DNA of 58,888 nucleotides, taken from positions 1 to 58,888 of the forward strand of contig JAICWC010000003.1 in the NCBI GenBank assembly GCA_025934995.1, read 5' to 3'. The notes beneath the pieces were generated by a model, which did not search any database, was not told the DNA's origin, and was given only the letters and a program-made list of their open reading frames with translations. Each line of letters opens with the position of its first letter. Position 1 is the stretch's first letter. Shown here in pieces: positions 21,701 to 36,700 of this stretch. Both the position numbers and the translations under genes were made by a program. This DNA is from Thermoleophilia bacterium (lineage in GTDB: Bacteria; Actinomycetota; Thermoleophilia; Gaiellales; Gaiellaceae).

Positions 21701-24700
21701 TCCGTCTCTCCGGACGACGTCCACGTGATGCTGATGAACAACAACCGCTCGCAGCATTGCGATTTCGGCGCCTCGACCTGCAGCGTCGTCAACATCTTCA
21801 ACGCGCAGGAGATCGAGCTCGACATGCGGCTCGGGAAGACGTTCACGTACACCGCGCCTGCGATCGACCTCGACCTCGGTATCCCCGCGCTCGGTCTCGA
21901 CGCGAGCTTCACGCCGCAGGTGACCCTGTCGTTCGGCTTGAACTTCGGTTTCGGCGTCGACACGAACACGGGCTTCTACTTCGTCACCGACGGCGGCACG
22001 CCCGGCTCGAGCGACGACGCGAAGAAGGACGACACCGAGCTGAGCGTCGGGGCCCTGGTCACGCTCTCGAGCGTCGACTGCCCGAGCGGAACGGTGAACC
22101 GAGCCCAGGCGGACGGGCGGCTCCTCGTTCTCGCACTGCACATCACGGACGGCACCGACCTGAACGGCGACGGCTCCGTCAACGTCGCCTGCTCGAACGG
22201 CGGCGCCGACACGAATGTCGACCCGCAGACGATGGAGATCAGCTCCGTGTACTTCCACGGCAACGTCGACATCGTGACCCCGGGCACCGCGCACCCCGGC
22301 GAGCTGACGCTCGATCAGCTCTTCGGCAGCGGTCTGTCGGAGATCGTGAAGCCCTCGATCACGGGCGGCGCGATGCTCCGCGCGGACGCGGTCGTCGACT
22401 TCAGCACCCTCGGTCCCGACTACGCGAACATCCTGCCGGCGATCTCGACGCGCATCCTCGTCGACTTCGGCCTCTCGTGGGATACCGAGAACGGATTCCA
22501 AATCTCGGCGCCCCAGGTCGTGTTCGGCGACATCACGCTCGACCTCGGCTCGTTCATCTCGAACTTCGCGGGACCGATCCTCAACCAGATCAAGCAGATC
22601 CTCGACCCGCTCGCCTGGCTGATCGGGCCCGACGGCTTCCTCAACAAGCGGATCCCGCTGCTTTCGGACCTCGCGGGTCACACGATCACGGGCGCCGACC
22701 TCGTCACTTTCTTCGATCCCACCGACGGGCCGAAGGTCAAGGCGTTCCTCGACTTCGTGCTGCAGCTCTACAACCTGATCGACCTCGTCCAGCAGACCGC
22801 CGGCGAGGGCGACGCGAAGCTGGACTTCGGCGACATCCTGCTTGCGCAGGGCAGCGGCCCGGCGATCCCGGACGTGGGTGACTGGTCCTTCTTCGACCGG
22901 CCGCTCGACGTCGGCCTCGGGTCAGGCATCGACATCACCCGGATGTCGAGCCTCGGCACGCTGCACATCACCGACCAAAACGTCGCGAACCCGCTTCCGA
23001 ACGGCGCCTTCGGGCCGAACACGAACAAGTTCACGGCTGGAATCACAGGCTCGGCCGCCTTCGAGTTCCCGTTCATCCAGAAGCCGTCGTCGCTGATTCA
23101 GCTCCTGTTCGGCAAGCCGGTGACCTTGGTCGAGATCACGCTGCCCGAGCTCGGCTTCAACTTCACCTACCGGCAGGAGTTCCCGATCATCGGGCCGCTC
23201 GTGGGCACCTTCGAGGGCGGGATCAGCGCCAAGCTGGATCTGCGGCTGGGCTACGACACGACCGGTCTATCCGAGTTCCTCGCGAACAAGAACCCGAGCT
23301 CGCTGCTCGACGGCTTCTTCTTCGACACGAAGGACGCCCAGGGCCATCCGTTGCCCGTGGCGCAGCTCACCGCGCAGATCGCGGTCGGTGCGGCGCTCGA
23401 CCTTGGACTGATCGAGGCCGGCGTCGAGGGCGGAATCCGGGCGAAGATCAATTTCAACTGGGACGATCTCGACGGCGACACCAAGGTTCGCCTCGACGAG
23501 CTGAAGTCGAACATCCTCGCCAACGGCGGCGATCCGCTCGCCGTGTTCGACATCTCCGGCGAGCTCGATCTGTTCCTGGACGCCTACGTGAAGATCAACC
23601 TCGTCCTCACGTCGATCACGCTGACCTACGAGTTCCCGACGATCACGCTGTTCAAGTTCTCCGTGGACTTCACGCGGCCGTCGTTCCTCGGCAATGTCAA
23701 CAGCGGCACGCTGACGCTCGCGATCGGGCCCAGCTCGAAGAACAGGCTGCAGGGCAACATCAACGACATCGCCGAGACGATCCATGTCAAGGGCAGCGGC
23801 GGCGGCGACGTCTTCGTCTGGTCGGATCAGTTCGGCCGCGGCGAGGACAACGCGCAGGAGTTCACGGGCGTCAAGGCAATCGTCGCGGACGGCGGCGCAG
23901 GCGACGACATCATCGACCTGAGCCAGCTCAACGACAGCAGCATCACGGTGATCATCCACGGCGGCGACGGCAACGACACGATCACGGGCCCCGCCAATTC
24001 GGCCTGCACGCAGAACTGCGACGGTCCGGCCTCCGGCAAGGTGTACGCACAGCTCTACGGCGACGGCGGTAACGACACGCTGACGGGATCGAGCGGCAAC
24101 CGCGACCTTCTCCAGGGCGGCGACGGCGACGACACGCTCACGGGCGGCAGCGGGCCGACCGCGTTGCAGGGCGGCGCCGGCAAGGACACGCTCAACCAGG
24201 GCTCGGCGGGCGGCCAGACGCTCGACGGCGGCAGCGGGAACGACACGCTCAACGGGAGCAGCGCCGGCAGCGCCGACTTCATCGGCCTGAACTCGGCGAG
24301 CGTCGTCACGATCTCGGGTAGCGGCCTGGGCGGGACGCTCGACCTGAGCGGGCGGCGTGAGCAGCTCACCTTCTGGTTGACGGCCGGGGAGATCGTGGTG
24401 GGTTGGGGCCAGCAGAGGGACACGAACACACCGACTGGAATCAGCGACATCAAGGGCGTCGCCGTCCAGGGCTACGACCACATGATCATCGTCACCAACC
24501 CGTCCCTGATCGGGAAGATCCTCGGCGGCGACGGAGCCGACACGTTCAACGTCTTCGCGACGACCGTCCACACCCTCCTCGACGGGCAGGGCGGCAACGA
24601 CACCTACGACTTCTTCGGGTTCGGCAGCGGCTCGGCCTCGATCGACGTGCAGGTCAGCGACAGCGGCAATCCGTGGGACTCCGGCGACCAGATCGTCATC

Positions 24701-27700
24701 GACGGTGCCGACGACAGCTCGACGGCGAACGACACGATCGATGTCAAGGCGAAGGACGACACGCACGGCGAGATCACGGGCACCGGCAGCCAGACGGTCG
24801 ACTACGTGGCACCCGGGATCGACAAGAACGTCGTCTCGCTGCTCGTCAACGGCAACGACGGCGCCGACACGATCCAGATCGAGAGCACGAACGCGACCGT
24901 TCCGGTGAAGGTCGACGGCGGTCTCGGCAACGACATCATCACGATCGGCAACGGGCTGCTCGGTGGGATCGAGGGCTTCTCGCGGCCCGGCATGAACAGC
25001 CCGTTCGGCGTCGGCCCGGTCGTCGTCATCGGCGGCGGCGGCGTCGACACCCTCATCGCCGACGACAGCACCGACCCGATGGGGGAGAAGGGGCAGCTCG
25101 AGTCGTGGGTCGAGGCGCGGCAGACGGCGCCCGACGGCACCGAGGTCGGCGCGATCGGCGGCCTCGGGATGGCGCTCTACTCGAAGACGCTCGACGCCGC
25201 CGACAAGGCGGACGGGCGGATCGAGTTCGAGGACGTCGAGGCGGTCACCGTCAAGCTCGGCTCGGGCATCGACCAGTTCACGGTGGGCGGCGACACCCTG
25301 CGCCTCGAGCTGCCTCTGGCACGGCAGGCGCAGGTCTTCAGCTTCGACCAGACGCCGGCCGTGCTGACGACGATCTTCGGGAACGACGGCGCCGACGTCT
25401 TCCCGGTCGTCTCGACGGCCCAGGTCGACCGCGCGGCGTTCGACGCCTCCGATGGCCTGATCTCGGTCGGGACGATCCACAACGGCGTCCAGGGATCGGT
25501 GAGCGAGGTCCAGCACATCGACATCCGCGACGGCGAGGTCGACACCGAGAACTCGTTCACGCTGACGTACATCGACTTGGCGGGGGCGACTCACACCACG
25601 AGCGTGCTGCCCTTCATGACGTCGGCCGCGACGCTGCAGCAGGCGCTGCGCGACGCGACCGGCATCACCGGCCTTGCGGTCACCGGCGGCAGCGGCGTCT
25701 TCACCGTGACGTTCCCGAACTCGCTCGGCGACGTCACGACGCTCGTCGCGACGCATGTCGACAAGCTCGTCTCGAGCCCGCTGACGGCCACGCAGGACGG
25801 CTGCGACGGCTCCTCCACCTGTGGCGGCGTCGTGCGGGACGAGATCCAGCATCTCTCGATCGACTCGACGACGACGAACGGCAACGGCTTCTTCACCGTC
25901 AAGCTCGGCTTCCAGGAGACGGTCGCCCTGCCGCTCGACGTCTGCGCCACCGGGGCCGGCTGCCTCGACCAGGCGATCGAGAACGCGTTCACGGACATCG
26001 ACGCGCTCCACACGCTGCTCAGCGTCACCGCGGTCGCGGGCGGCTTCGACGTCGAGTTCAAGAGCCAGGCCGGCAACATCGGCCGGCTGATCCCCGAGCT
26101 GATCCCGCTGTACGTCGACGGCGGCGCCGGCGGCGACCAGCTGAACGTCCAGTCGGTCTACGAGGACATGTACTTCAACGGCGGCAGCGGCAGTGACAGC
26201 TCGAACGTCAACGTCAACGCGACGACCCTCGCCGGCTTCCACCCGGGCGACGTCGTCGGCCACCTGAACATCGCCGACACGACGCCGGGTGATCCGTCGT
26301 CGCAGCGGGTCTCGTTCGACGACGTCACCGGCGGCACCTTCGAGCTCGGGATCGGAGGCAACTACACGCTGCCGATCGCGTGGGACGCGCCCGCCGTCGG
26401 CGATTGCATCACGACCTCGGACCAGGTGCAGCACTGCAGCGTCCAGGCCGCCCTCGAGGCGCTCTTCCCGGGCCACACGAAGCCCTTCGGCGTGGTGTCG
26501 AACAACGACGGCTCGTACACGATCACCTTCATCGGCGACGTCGCCGCGGCGCCGTTGACCGGAAACCTCGTCGTCACGACGCATGCGCCGGGCGACGGTG
26601 GGCCCAACGAGACGCAGCAGATCGACATCAACAAGCACAACGCGCAGGACACGTCGTTCGACACCTTCAGCCTCGACTACACATTCCCGCTCGTCCCGCT
26701 CGGGCTCGCGCTCGACCCGAACGCCGTCGGCACGCTGCCGGCTGGCACGTACTCCTACGTCGTCACGGCGCTGACGCCGGCCGGCGAGTCGCTGCCGACG
26801 CCGGTGCAGACGACGGCGATCGGGCCGGGTGGCGCGATCAACCTGACGTGGGGCGACGTGCCGAATGCCACGGGCTACCGCGTCTATCGCACCGCCTTCA
26901 CGCCGACCGGCAACTCGACGGTCGTCCCGCTCGGCTACTTCGAGGTGCCGACGGCGAGCTTCTTCGACGACGCCTTGAGCGCGACGCCGAACGACGGCGT
27001 GCCGCCGACGGCGACCACCGCGACGGGGATCGAGACGACGATCCCGATCGCGGTGGGCGCCGCCGCGAGCGTCGTCGAGGCAGCGCTCGTCGCGCTGCCC
27101 GCCATCGGCAAGGACTCGCTCGGCCGCGACAACGTGTCCGTCACGAGCACTGCGAGCGGATACGTCATCGAGTTCGTGAACGACCTTGCCGGAAAGACCA
27201 TCGCGCCGATCGTCGGCAACGTCTCGTCCCTCCGCTCGAACGGCCTGCACGCCATCGCAACGCTCGACGGCGGAGCGGATCCGGATACGTATGACGTGAA
27301 CACCGTGGGCGGTGTCACCAACTCGCTCGTCAACGTCTTCGACAGCGGCGGCGGTGCGGGCGACGCGCTGACCGTGAGCGGCACCGACTTCGCCGACGTC
27401 TTCCTGCTGCGCTCTGCGACCTCCGACAACGGGCTCGCCTTCATCGCGCTGATCAACGGCCCGACGCCGCTCACGCCGAGCGCCGGTGATCCGGTCGAGC
27501 GCATCAACTACAACAGCGCGCTCGAGGCGATCACCGTCAACGGCGGCAACGGCGACGACCAGTTCTACATGGACGACACGCGCGCCTCGATCACGCTGAA
27601 CGGCGACGAGGGGAACGACTTCTTCCAGGTCGGTCAGCTGTACAAGTCGCGGCGCACGCCGGACCTGGCAGGCGTCGCGCCGGAGGATGTCTTCGCGACG

Positions 27701-30700
27701 ATCGAGACCACACAGGGCTGGCTCAGCAACGGCATCTCGAAGCCGATGACGATCAACGGCGGCATCGGCGACGACAACTTCATCGTCTTCCACAACAAGG
27801 ACACGCTCGACCTGAACGGCGATGCCGGAAACGACACGTTCCTCGTGCAGGCGTTCGCGCTGGCGGGCTCGCAGGAAGACCACCGCGCCCTGACCGACCT
27901 CAGCGGTGGCGCCGGCGCCGACCACATCCAGTACGCGGTCAATGCACCGGTCAACATCGACGGCGGCGACGGCTTCGACACCGTCATCGTGATCGGCACG
28001 GAGTTCAACGACGACTTCGTCATCACGCCGACCGGGGTCTTCGGCGCGGGCCTGAATGTGAACTTCGTCGACATCGAGAAGCTCGTTGTCGACGGCGGCG
28101 CCGGCGACGATCGCTTCTTCGTGCTCGGCACCGGTCCGAACTTCACGACCGAGATCGACGGCGGGCTCGGCTCAGACCTCGTCAGCGTCCTGGGCCAGAC
28201 GCCGGTCAACGGCGTGATCAGCAACACGCTGCTCGGCCACAGCGGCATCATCACCAACAGCGTCGAGAGCACCGATTCGAGCTACGACGGGCTATCGGCG
28301 GTCGGGATCTCGGCGAACGTGGCCGACAACGATACGCCTGGCGTCGTCGTCATTCAGACCGACGGCAGCTCGCAGGTCATCCAGTCCAGCAACTGCGACT
28401 CGTCGGACGTCTGCACCTACAGCCTCGACGATCACACCGAGGACTCGTTCTCGGTGGTGCTGACGCGGCCGACCGACCCGGCATCGTCGGTCGTCGTCGA
28501 CATCAACCCGCCGGTGGGCCTCGCGATCCTCGACTCCACGGGCAAGCCGATGCGGACGATCCAGAACGAGACGCAGGTCGTGGCGCTGACGAACGTCAGT
28601 GCGGGCACGTTCACGATCACGTACACGCCGTGGAACGACGCCAATCACAACGGCATCGTCGACACCGGCGAGCTCGGCACGCCGGTGATGACCGACCCGA
28701 TCGACTGGAACGCGCCGGCCACGGGCCCGGGCAGCGTCCAGGCGGCGCTCGAGGCGAAGCTCGGAACGGGCAACGTCGCCGTCTCCCGCACGGGCACGAC
28801 GTACGCGATCACCTTCCAGGGCACGCTCACGCAGACGAACATCGCGCCGCTGACCGCGCAGCTCGACGGCACGGCGACGGCCACGGGCGGGACGATCAGC
28901 GTCCAGACGTCGGTGAACGGCGGCTTCTCGAAGCCGACCGGGATCGCGCTCACCTTCGACTCCACGCACCCGTGGTACGTCCCGCAGACGGTGAGCTTCG
29001 TCGTCGACGATCGCGCAGAGAAGATCGGCTCGAACCTCGACTTCCAGAACGCGATCGACACGACCGTCGCGGACGCGACGCTGACCGGCACCGTCTCCCA
29101 CGCTACGAGCGTCGACATGGATCCGACGACAGTCGGCGACGAGTACGCGACGATCACCGCTGCGCCGGGCACGTTCGCGAGCGACCTGCCGAGCGCGGAC
29201 CTGCAGGAAGGCCTCCGCGGCGAGCACCTCAGCATCACCGGCGGACAGGCGGAGGCCGAAGGGCAGGTCGAGATGATCCTCGGCAGCTACCTGACTCATG
29301 TCGACCTCAGCCACGCGGGCACGACCTTCACGCTCGCGTTCGGCACCGACGCACCGGTGACCCTGAACGTCTCCGACAGCGCGACGACGATCGAGGAAGC
29401 CATCGGCGCGATGAACGGCATCGGCGGCGCGAAGAACGTCCATGTGACACCGACGTCGAACGGCTTCGACATCGAGCTCCTCGGAACGCTCTACCTCTCG
29501 TACTCGCAGTCGTTCACGCTCGACGACGGCTCGTCGCTCGACAAGGCGACGATCGACGATGCGACGCTGAAGCTCGCCAACGCGTGGGCCGTCGAGCCGC
29601 AGTCGACCGCTGTCTTCGAGATCGGCCGCTTCGGCGACGTGCACGTGCCGGACGTCAAGGTTCGCGTCTACTCGGAGCGGACGCCGTCGATCGTCGTCTA
29701 TGAGCCCGGCGGCAGCACGTCGGTCACGGAGGCGGGCCAGAGCCCGACCGCGTCGAATGACGCCCAGATCCGCGTGCGGCTCTCGGCCGACCCGGGCGAG
29801 GGCAATACGGTCACGGTCTCGCTCGGCGACAACGGCGCCGGCCTTATCAGCTACAGCCTCACGGCCGGTGGCCCGGCCATCACCGGCCCGCTGACGTTCA
29901 CCGGCGGCGCGAGCGGCACCTGGCAGACGTTCCAGGACCTCTGGGTCAATGCGACCGACGACGGAGTCGTCCGCGGCTTCCACCGTGCGGACCTGCTCGC
30001 GACCGCAGACGGCTTCAAGTCCTATCTCTCGACCGTCACGATCGGCGACGACCACGCCGCCGGAGTCACGGTCACGGAGAGCGACGGCTCGACGAACGTC
30101 GTCGAATACCAGAGCGGCGACTTCGCCAACGGCAACGCGACCCTGCAGGCGGCAATCGAGGGCAGCCTGCCGATCGAGGACACCTACACGGTCAAGCTGA
30201 CGATGGCGCCGGGAGCCGGCACGGTCGTGACGGTCACCTCGCAGGCGCAGCCGACCCGCACCTCGGAGACCGGCGGCATCGTCTCCTTCTCGCAGCAGCT
30301 CGACGTCTCGCTCGACGGCGTCCACTGGTTCGACCATGTCAACCTCTCCTTCAACGCTGACGGCAACGGGGCGGGGATCACGGGGAACGGCCAAGACGCG
30401 TTGAGCAAGTGGGATACGGCGGTCCTCGTCCATGTTCGCGCGCATTCGAACGACCGCGTCGACGGCGGCGACACGAAGGTGTTCGCGCCCGTGCTGAACC
30501 AGTTGAACGCCGTCCAGGGGCCGCTCTTCGTCAACGGCGGCGAGGGCGCAGACCGCACGGGCCTGCTCGAGCGCGAGCCCGTGATGCTCCCCGGCGAGAC
30601 GAACCTGACGCCGTCCATGGGCAACGTCGTCAGCTCGACCCCGGGGGCGATCGACGGCTCGATCGCCGCCACCGTCACGATCGACCACACGACGCTGCCG

Positions 30701-33700
30701 GTCCTGCCGTACATCAGCGTCGACGCCGAGACCGGGACGACGAACCCGACCTTCGACGTGAAGATCAGCGCCACGAGCGGCACGTTCACGCTGAGCTACG
30801 ACGGGCATCCGACGGGCGCCATCGCCTTCGGCGCGCCGGCCGTGACCGTCGAGAACGCACTGCGGTCGCTCGTCCAGGCCGAGCAGCCCACCTGGGACGT
30901 CACCGTGGCGACGAACGGCGCCGTGTACCAGGTGACGTTCCTCAACACCGACGGCGTGACGCCCGCGGCGCTGGGCGGCGACGCGAGCGGCCTCGGTCCG
31001 CGCACGATGCATCCGGAGGATCTCGTCAACGAGACGATCCTGATCACTCAGGGCCCGGCGAAGAACAAGTCGCGGATCATCACCGGCGCCGTCGCGGACG
31101 CGCAGGGCAACTGGGTCCTGACCCTCGACAAGCCGTGGTTCAGCCCCTTCACCGGCGACGCGTCGACGCCGACGAGCGACAGCAGGTACACGCTGCTGCA
31201 GACCAACCCGAACCTGCTCGTCGACGAGGCCTCGCAGGCGAACCTGCTGTATCTCTACGACACCGACAATCCGGCCTCGTTCACCGATACGGGCAACCCG
31301 GCGACGAACCCGGACGGGCACACGGGCGCGCCGTTCGCCTCCGGTCAGATCATCTACGACACGAGCGCGTTCGGCCCGCGGGACGAGAACGGCGTCATCC
31401 ACGCGCTCGACCAGTTCCGGATCACCGGCTTCGGCATGGGCGCGAACCGCTGCATCGGCGGTCCCGCGACCCCGATCGACGGGACGGACGTCGACGCGAA
31501 CGCCTGCGTCGGCCCGGTCGGCGCCAACGAGCCGGGCGGAATCACGTTCCTCGGGATCACCGACCTCGACATCGAGCTCGGCTCCGGCGCGAACCATGTT
31601 CTCGTCGACACCTTCACCGGTGTGCTCCCCGGGACGCGGGCACCGCAGACGACGATCGACACCGGTGCCGGCGACGACGTCGTCGACGTCAGGGGAATCA
31701 CCGGTCACACGTTCGTCAACCTCGGCGCCGGCAACGACACGCTCAACGTCTCGAACAGCGGCCAGAAGCTGACCGACCTGGCTGCGCTCCTCACCGCGAG
31801 CGGCGACAGCCCGCAGGCGAACGTCGTCAACTACGCGAACGGCTCCGAGCAGCAGGGGACGGCGGTCTCGGGTGTCGACGCGATCCAGACGCTGACGGTC
31901 GACGCGACCGGCGGCACCTTCACGCTGACGTACACACCGTGGACGGACGCCAACGGCAACGGCGTCATCGACGCGCAGGAGCTCGGCGCACCGCTGACGA
32001 CAGACCCGATCGACTGGAACGCGCCTGCCACCGGCACGAACGGCGACAGTGTCCAGGAGAAGCTCGGCGCGATCGTCGGCGGCAGCTCGAACGTCGACGT
32101 CCAGAGGGCCGGCGGCGTCTACCGGATCCACTTCACGGGTGCGCTCGCCGCGCAGCCGGTTGCTCTGCTCGTGGCCGATCCGACGCATCTCCTGAGCGGC
32201 GCCGGCGAGAAGGACGTGCTCAAGATCGACGACTCGGCCAGCAGCGACAACGACTCGGCGATCCTCACCTCGACGTCGTTGACGGGGCTCGACATGCCGA
32301 ACCCGAACAACACGCAGCAGCTGGTCGTCGATGCCACCGACGGCACCTACACGCTGACCTGCCTCTTCCCGGTGACGCCGACGAGCCTGAAGGGCAGCGC
32401 GCTGCCGCTGACGGTGATCGGCTCGCTCGACGCAGGCACGCACTACTACGTCGTGACGGGCGTCGACGCTGCGGGTGACGAGTCCTTCGTCTCGAACGAG
32501 GTGGCGGTCGTGACGGCGAACGGCGGCTCCGTGGAGCTGAAGTGGCTGCCGATGACGGGCGCAGTCTCGTACAACGTGTATTCGGGCACGGGCGAGCACG
32601 AGGAGTCCCTCGTCCAGACCGCCTCCGACCTCACGCTCGACGGCAACGGCTTCGTCACCTTCCGCGACCAGGGCGCCGGAACGACGGCGACCGTCGACCC
32701 GTTCCATACGGCCGGCGTCTACTCGAGCGACACGACCGATCCGCTGCAGTGGAACGCAGATCCCGGGACGATCCAGACTGCGCTCGAGCGCCTGACCGGC
32801 ATCGGCTCCGGAAACGTCGTCGTCTCAGGCAATGACGACACCTACACGATTCGCTTCCAGGGCTCGCTGAGCGGCCATGCGCTGCAGCTCCTGCGCGCCG
32901 ACGGGTCGGGCCTCCTGAAGGCGACCGAGCTCCCCGGCGGCGCGTTCGTCACCCCGACGCCTGTGGGGTCGGCGTCGGTCACGCCCGGCTCGGCCGGAAG
33001 CGCCGACCCGGCGGTCAACCAGATCCAGATCGTCACGATCACGCCGACGAGCGGAGCGGTCGGCGGGACGTACCAGTTGCAGTTCCACGTGAACGGCGTC
33101 GCGTTCACGAGCGACGCGATCGCGTACAACGCGAGCGCCGAGCAGCTGCGGCAGGCGATCCAAAATGGCATCGCGCGCGCCGAGTCCGAGGATCCGAACG
33201 TTCGCCTGTTCCTCGTCGACAAGCTCGACGTCTGGGTCACGCGCTATCCGAGCGCCTACCTCGACCAGGACTACTACGTCGTCCAGTTCCAGGGCGAGCT
33301 GCGCAAGGAGCAGAACGGCCCGGGTGTCGACACGATGTCCGTCGTCGACGCGACCAACACCCTTACCGGCGTCGCCGTCTCCGTGACCACGCGCATGGAC
33401 GGGATCGACTACTACGGCTTCGAGACGGTCAACATCGACACCGGCTCCGGCTCCGATGTCCTCGACGTCCAGGGCACGACGCAGGGCAGCAACGGCTTCG
33501 CGGCGACGCCGGGCTCGACCGCCGTCACGAACGTCGCGCTCCACGCCGGCGACGACCGCGTCTACATGTCCTCGAACGCGAACGTCGACCAGAACAGCTG
33601 GGACGGCTTCGACTTCCTCACGGGCAACCTCGACGACTTCCGCGGCGCGCTCAACCTCGACCTCGGCGCAGGGAGCCATACGCTCTTCATGAGCGACGAG

Positions 33701-36700
33701 GCCTCGACCCACGACGACTTCTGGAACATCACCCACCTCGGCGGGAACGGGATCGCAATCGACCGCACCACCCCGTCGCCGGTGGGTTGGGGCACCACCC
33801 CGATCACGTACACGACCACCGGAGACCTGTACGGAGGCGTCGTCTACTGGACCGGATCCGGCAACGATCACGTCACCATCGACGCGACCGTCCCGAACGG
33901 CGACGACAAGCGGACGACGACGTCGCTCAACACGGGCCTCGGCAACGACAGCGTCAGCGTCTCGCTGCAGAACGGCACCGACGGCTTCTTCGTCCTGAAC
34001 ACCTCCGGCGGCAGTGCGACCGGCGACGCGCGCGTCCACAGCGCCGCGAACAGCGACAACCCGACGGCCACCACGAGCGACAACGACGCCGTCGACGCGA
34101 CGGCCTCGAACCTGCCGCTGGTCATCTTCGGCGGCTTCGGCAGCGACGTCCTCAAGGGTGGCTCGGGCCGCGACATCATCCTGGGCGACCTGGGCCGCGT
34201 GCAGTACGTCGACGCGACGGGCGCGGTCGTCGCGCAGTTCGGCTACGGCGGCCGCGGCGACCTGATCAGCGACCAGGTCATCGACCCGACGTGGGTGTAC
34301 AGCTTCGTGCCGGATCTGACGACCGGCGGCAACGACACGATCTTCGGCAACGCGGAGGAGGACATCCTCATCGGCGGCGCGTACAACGACGCGATCGACG
34401 GCGGTACCGGCGACGACCTGATCTTCGGCGACGCCGTCCAGCTGATGCGCCGGGACATCGACCCGACGACGACCGACGACATCACGAACCCGCGCTTCCA
34501 GGGCACGATCGACGGCGGCGCGATGTACGCAGCGGGCGACGCCGTCGGAGCCCAGCTCGACGGTGGCCTCTACCCGTACCGCGACGAGGACGGGCACGTG
34601 CCCGACTGGGCCGAGTACCGGATCGTCGACCTCTACCACTCGACGGACACGTCGATCGCGCCGATCGGCAGCTACGGCAACGACTACATCGCCGGCGGCC
34701 CGCAGAGCGACGAGATCTTCGGCCAGCTCGGCGACGACGTCATCCAGGGCGACGGCTCCATCCTCTATGCAGCGCCGCAGCTCGCCGGCGACGGCTCGGC
34801 AACGACCACCGCGTGCAGCCGCGTCGGCGCGACGTGGGATCCGTCGACCGGCGCGATCACGATCTGCTCGTCGGCCGACGACATCTCCACGAACGCGACC
34901 GACACTGACACGGCGACGGGCGGCGACGGCAACGACTACATCGAGGGCGGCGGCGGCAACGACGTCGTGTTCGGCAACCAGGGCCAGGACGACGTCATCG
35001 GCGGCAGCTCCGACGTGTTCACGCTGACCGACCCGTCGCAGCGGCCGGACGGAACCGACCTGCTCTTCGGCGGATCCGGCACGAACAGCGGCCGCGACGA
35101 CCTCGGCGCGGCAACGCAGACGGGCGGGGCCAACGGACAGATCACGACGAACGCCGGCGGCGACGCACATGACGCGGACGTTCTCGTCGGGGACAACGGC
35201 GACATCGTCCGGATCGTCACCGCCGGGAACGCGAGCGGCTTCGCGCAGTACAACTACGACGTCAACGGCTATCCCGGCCCGGAGCGGATCATCCCCCGCG
35301 CGGTCGTCCTGCTCGACTACACGCCGGGCGGCTTCGACTACGACGCGACCGACGCCGCGAAGAACATCGGCGCGGCCGACCTGATCCACGGCGAGAGCGG
35401 CGACGACGTGATCTACGGCATGGTCGGCAACGACGCGCTCTACGGCGATGCCCAGAACGACGTCATCGTCGGCGGCTACGGCGCGGACTGGATCTCGGGC
35501 GGTACCGGCGACGACGGCATCCTCGGCGACGACGGGCGCATCTCCGTCGCGCGCAACAGCGCCGCCTACGGCGAGCCGCTGTACGGTGAGATCGCTGTCA
35601 CCGTCGACGGTTCGATCAGCACGCCGGGCAACATGCAGCAGGCGATGACCTACCCGGACGGCGTGCTCCGCTACGACGCAGACCTGACGCCGGACAACCT
35701 CGACCCGCAGTCGGTCGGCTCGACGAGCCCGAACGAGCTGTTCGTACCGAAGTTCGCGAACGACGTCATCTACGGCGGACTCGGCAACGATTCGATCCAC
35801 GGTGGAGCCGGCGACGACGCGATCTCCGGCGCGGAAGCGCCCGAGACCTCCTACACGGCGCTGTACGACGCGAACCTGAACGTCGTCGGCAGCCAGGAGT
35901 CCGATTACGGCCACCCGGTCGACACGGGCAACGTGCTCGGCTACGGCAGCGGCGGGACGACGTACCAGGCGCAGTACGACCCGAACAACCCGTTCCAGGA
36001 GATCATGCTCGACTCGAGCGGCAAGCTCGGCGGGACGAACGACTGGCTGCTCAACTTCACGTCGACCGAGGGCCCGACGGACACGTTCTGGGCAGCCTCG
36101 GGCGGTGTCCCGACCGACGGCGACGACCATCTGTTCGGCGACCTCGGCAACGACTGGCTCGTCGGGGGCACCGGCCGCGACACGCTGTGGGGCGGCTGGG
36201 GCAACGACTACCTCAACGCAGACGACGTCCTGAACACGGGCGGCACCGTCGCCAACACCGGCACCGACCCGAACGCGTCCTATGAAGACATGGCCTTCGG
36301 CGGCGCCGGCCTCGATGTCCTCGTCGCGAACACCGGCGGGGACCGGTTGATCGACTGGTCGGGCGAGTTCAACAGCTTCCTGACGCCGTTCTCGCCGTTC
36401 GGCATGGCGACGGTGAGCCGCACCGTGCAGCCGCAGCTCCCCGAGTACCTCTACGCGCTCTCGAAGAGCGAGGGCGCCGACCAGACGCTGGCCGGCCAGT
36501 ACCAGGCCGATCCGACCCGGAACGGCGAGCCGTTCGGCGAGCTCGGCCTCGTTCTCCAGCAGGACGCTGCGTGGGGCGACCAGAAGGGCGGCCCGCGCGA
36601 CCCGCAGGCCGGCAACGCTCACGGTCCGCGCGACGTGCTGCGGACCTCCGGCACGCAGCCGCTCGACGCGGCGCCGCCTGCCCCGGCCGTGACGGCGCCG

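Noticed and set aside
23868-24270. Repetitive DNA as an assembly artefact
   Set aside because: The units are conserved at protein level (GGxGxD) but differ in bases from copy to copy, as expected for old RTX repeats rather than for duplicated reads.
14630-36622. Very long open frames antisense to the giant gene (for example minus 14630-19657, 23267-27925, 28292-32707, 32825-36622)
   Set aside because: Their products are dominated by Arg, Asp and Val without any fold or motif, and they mirror the codon bias of the sense strand. They are by-products of high GC content.
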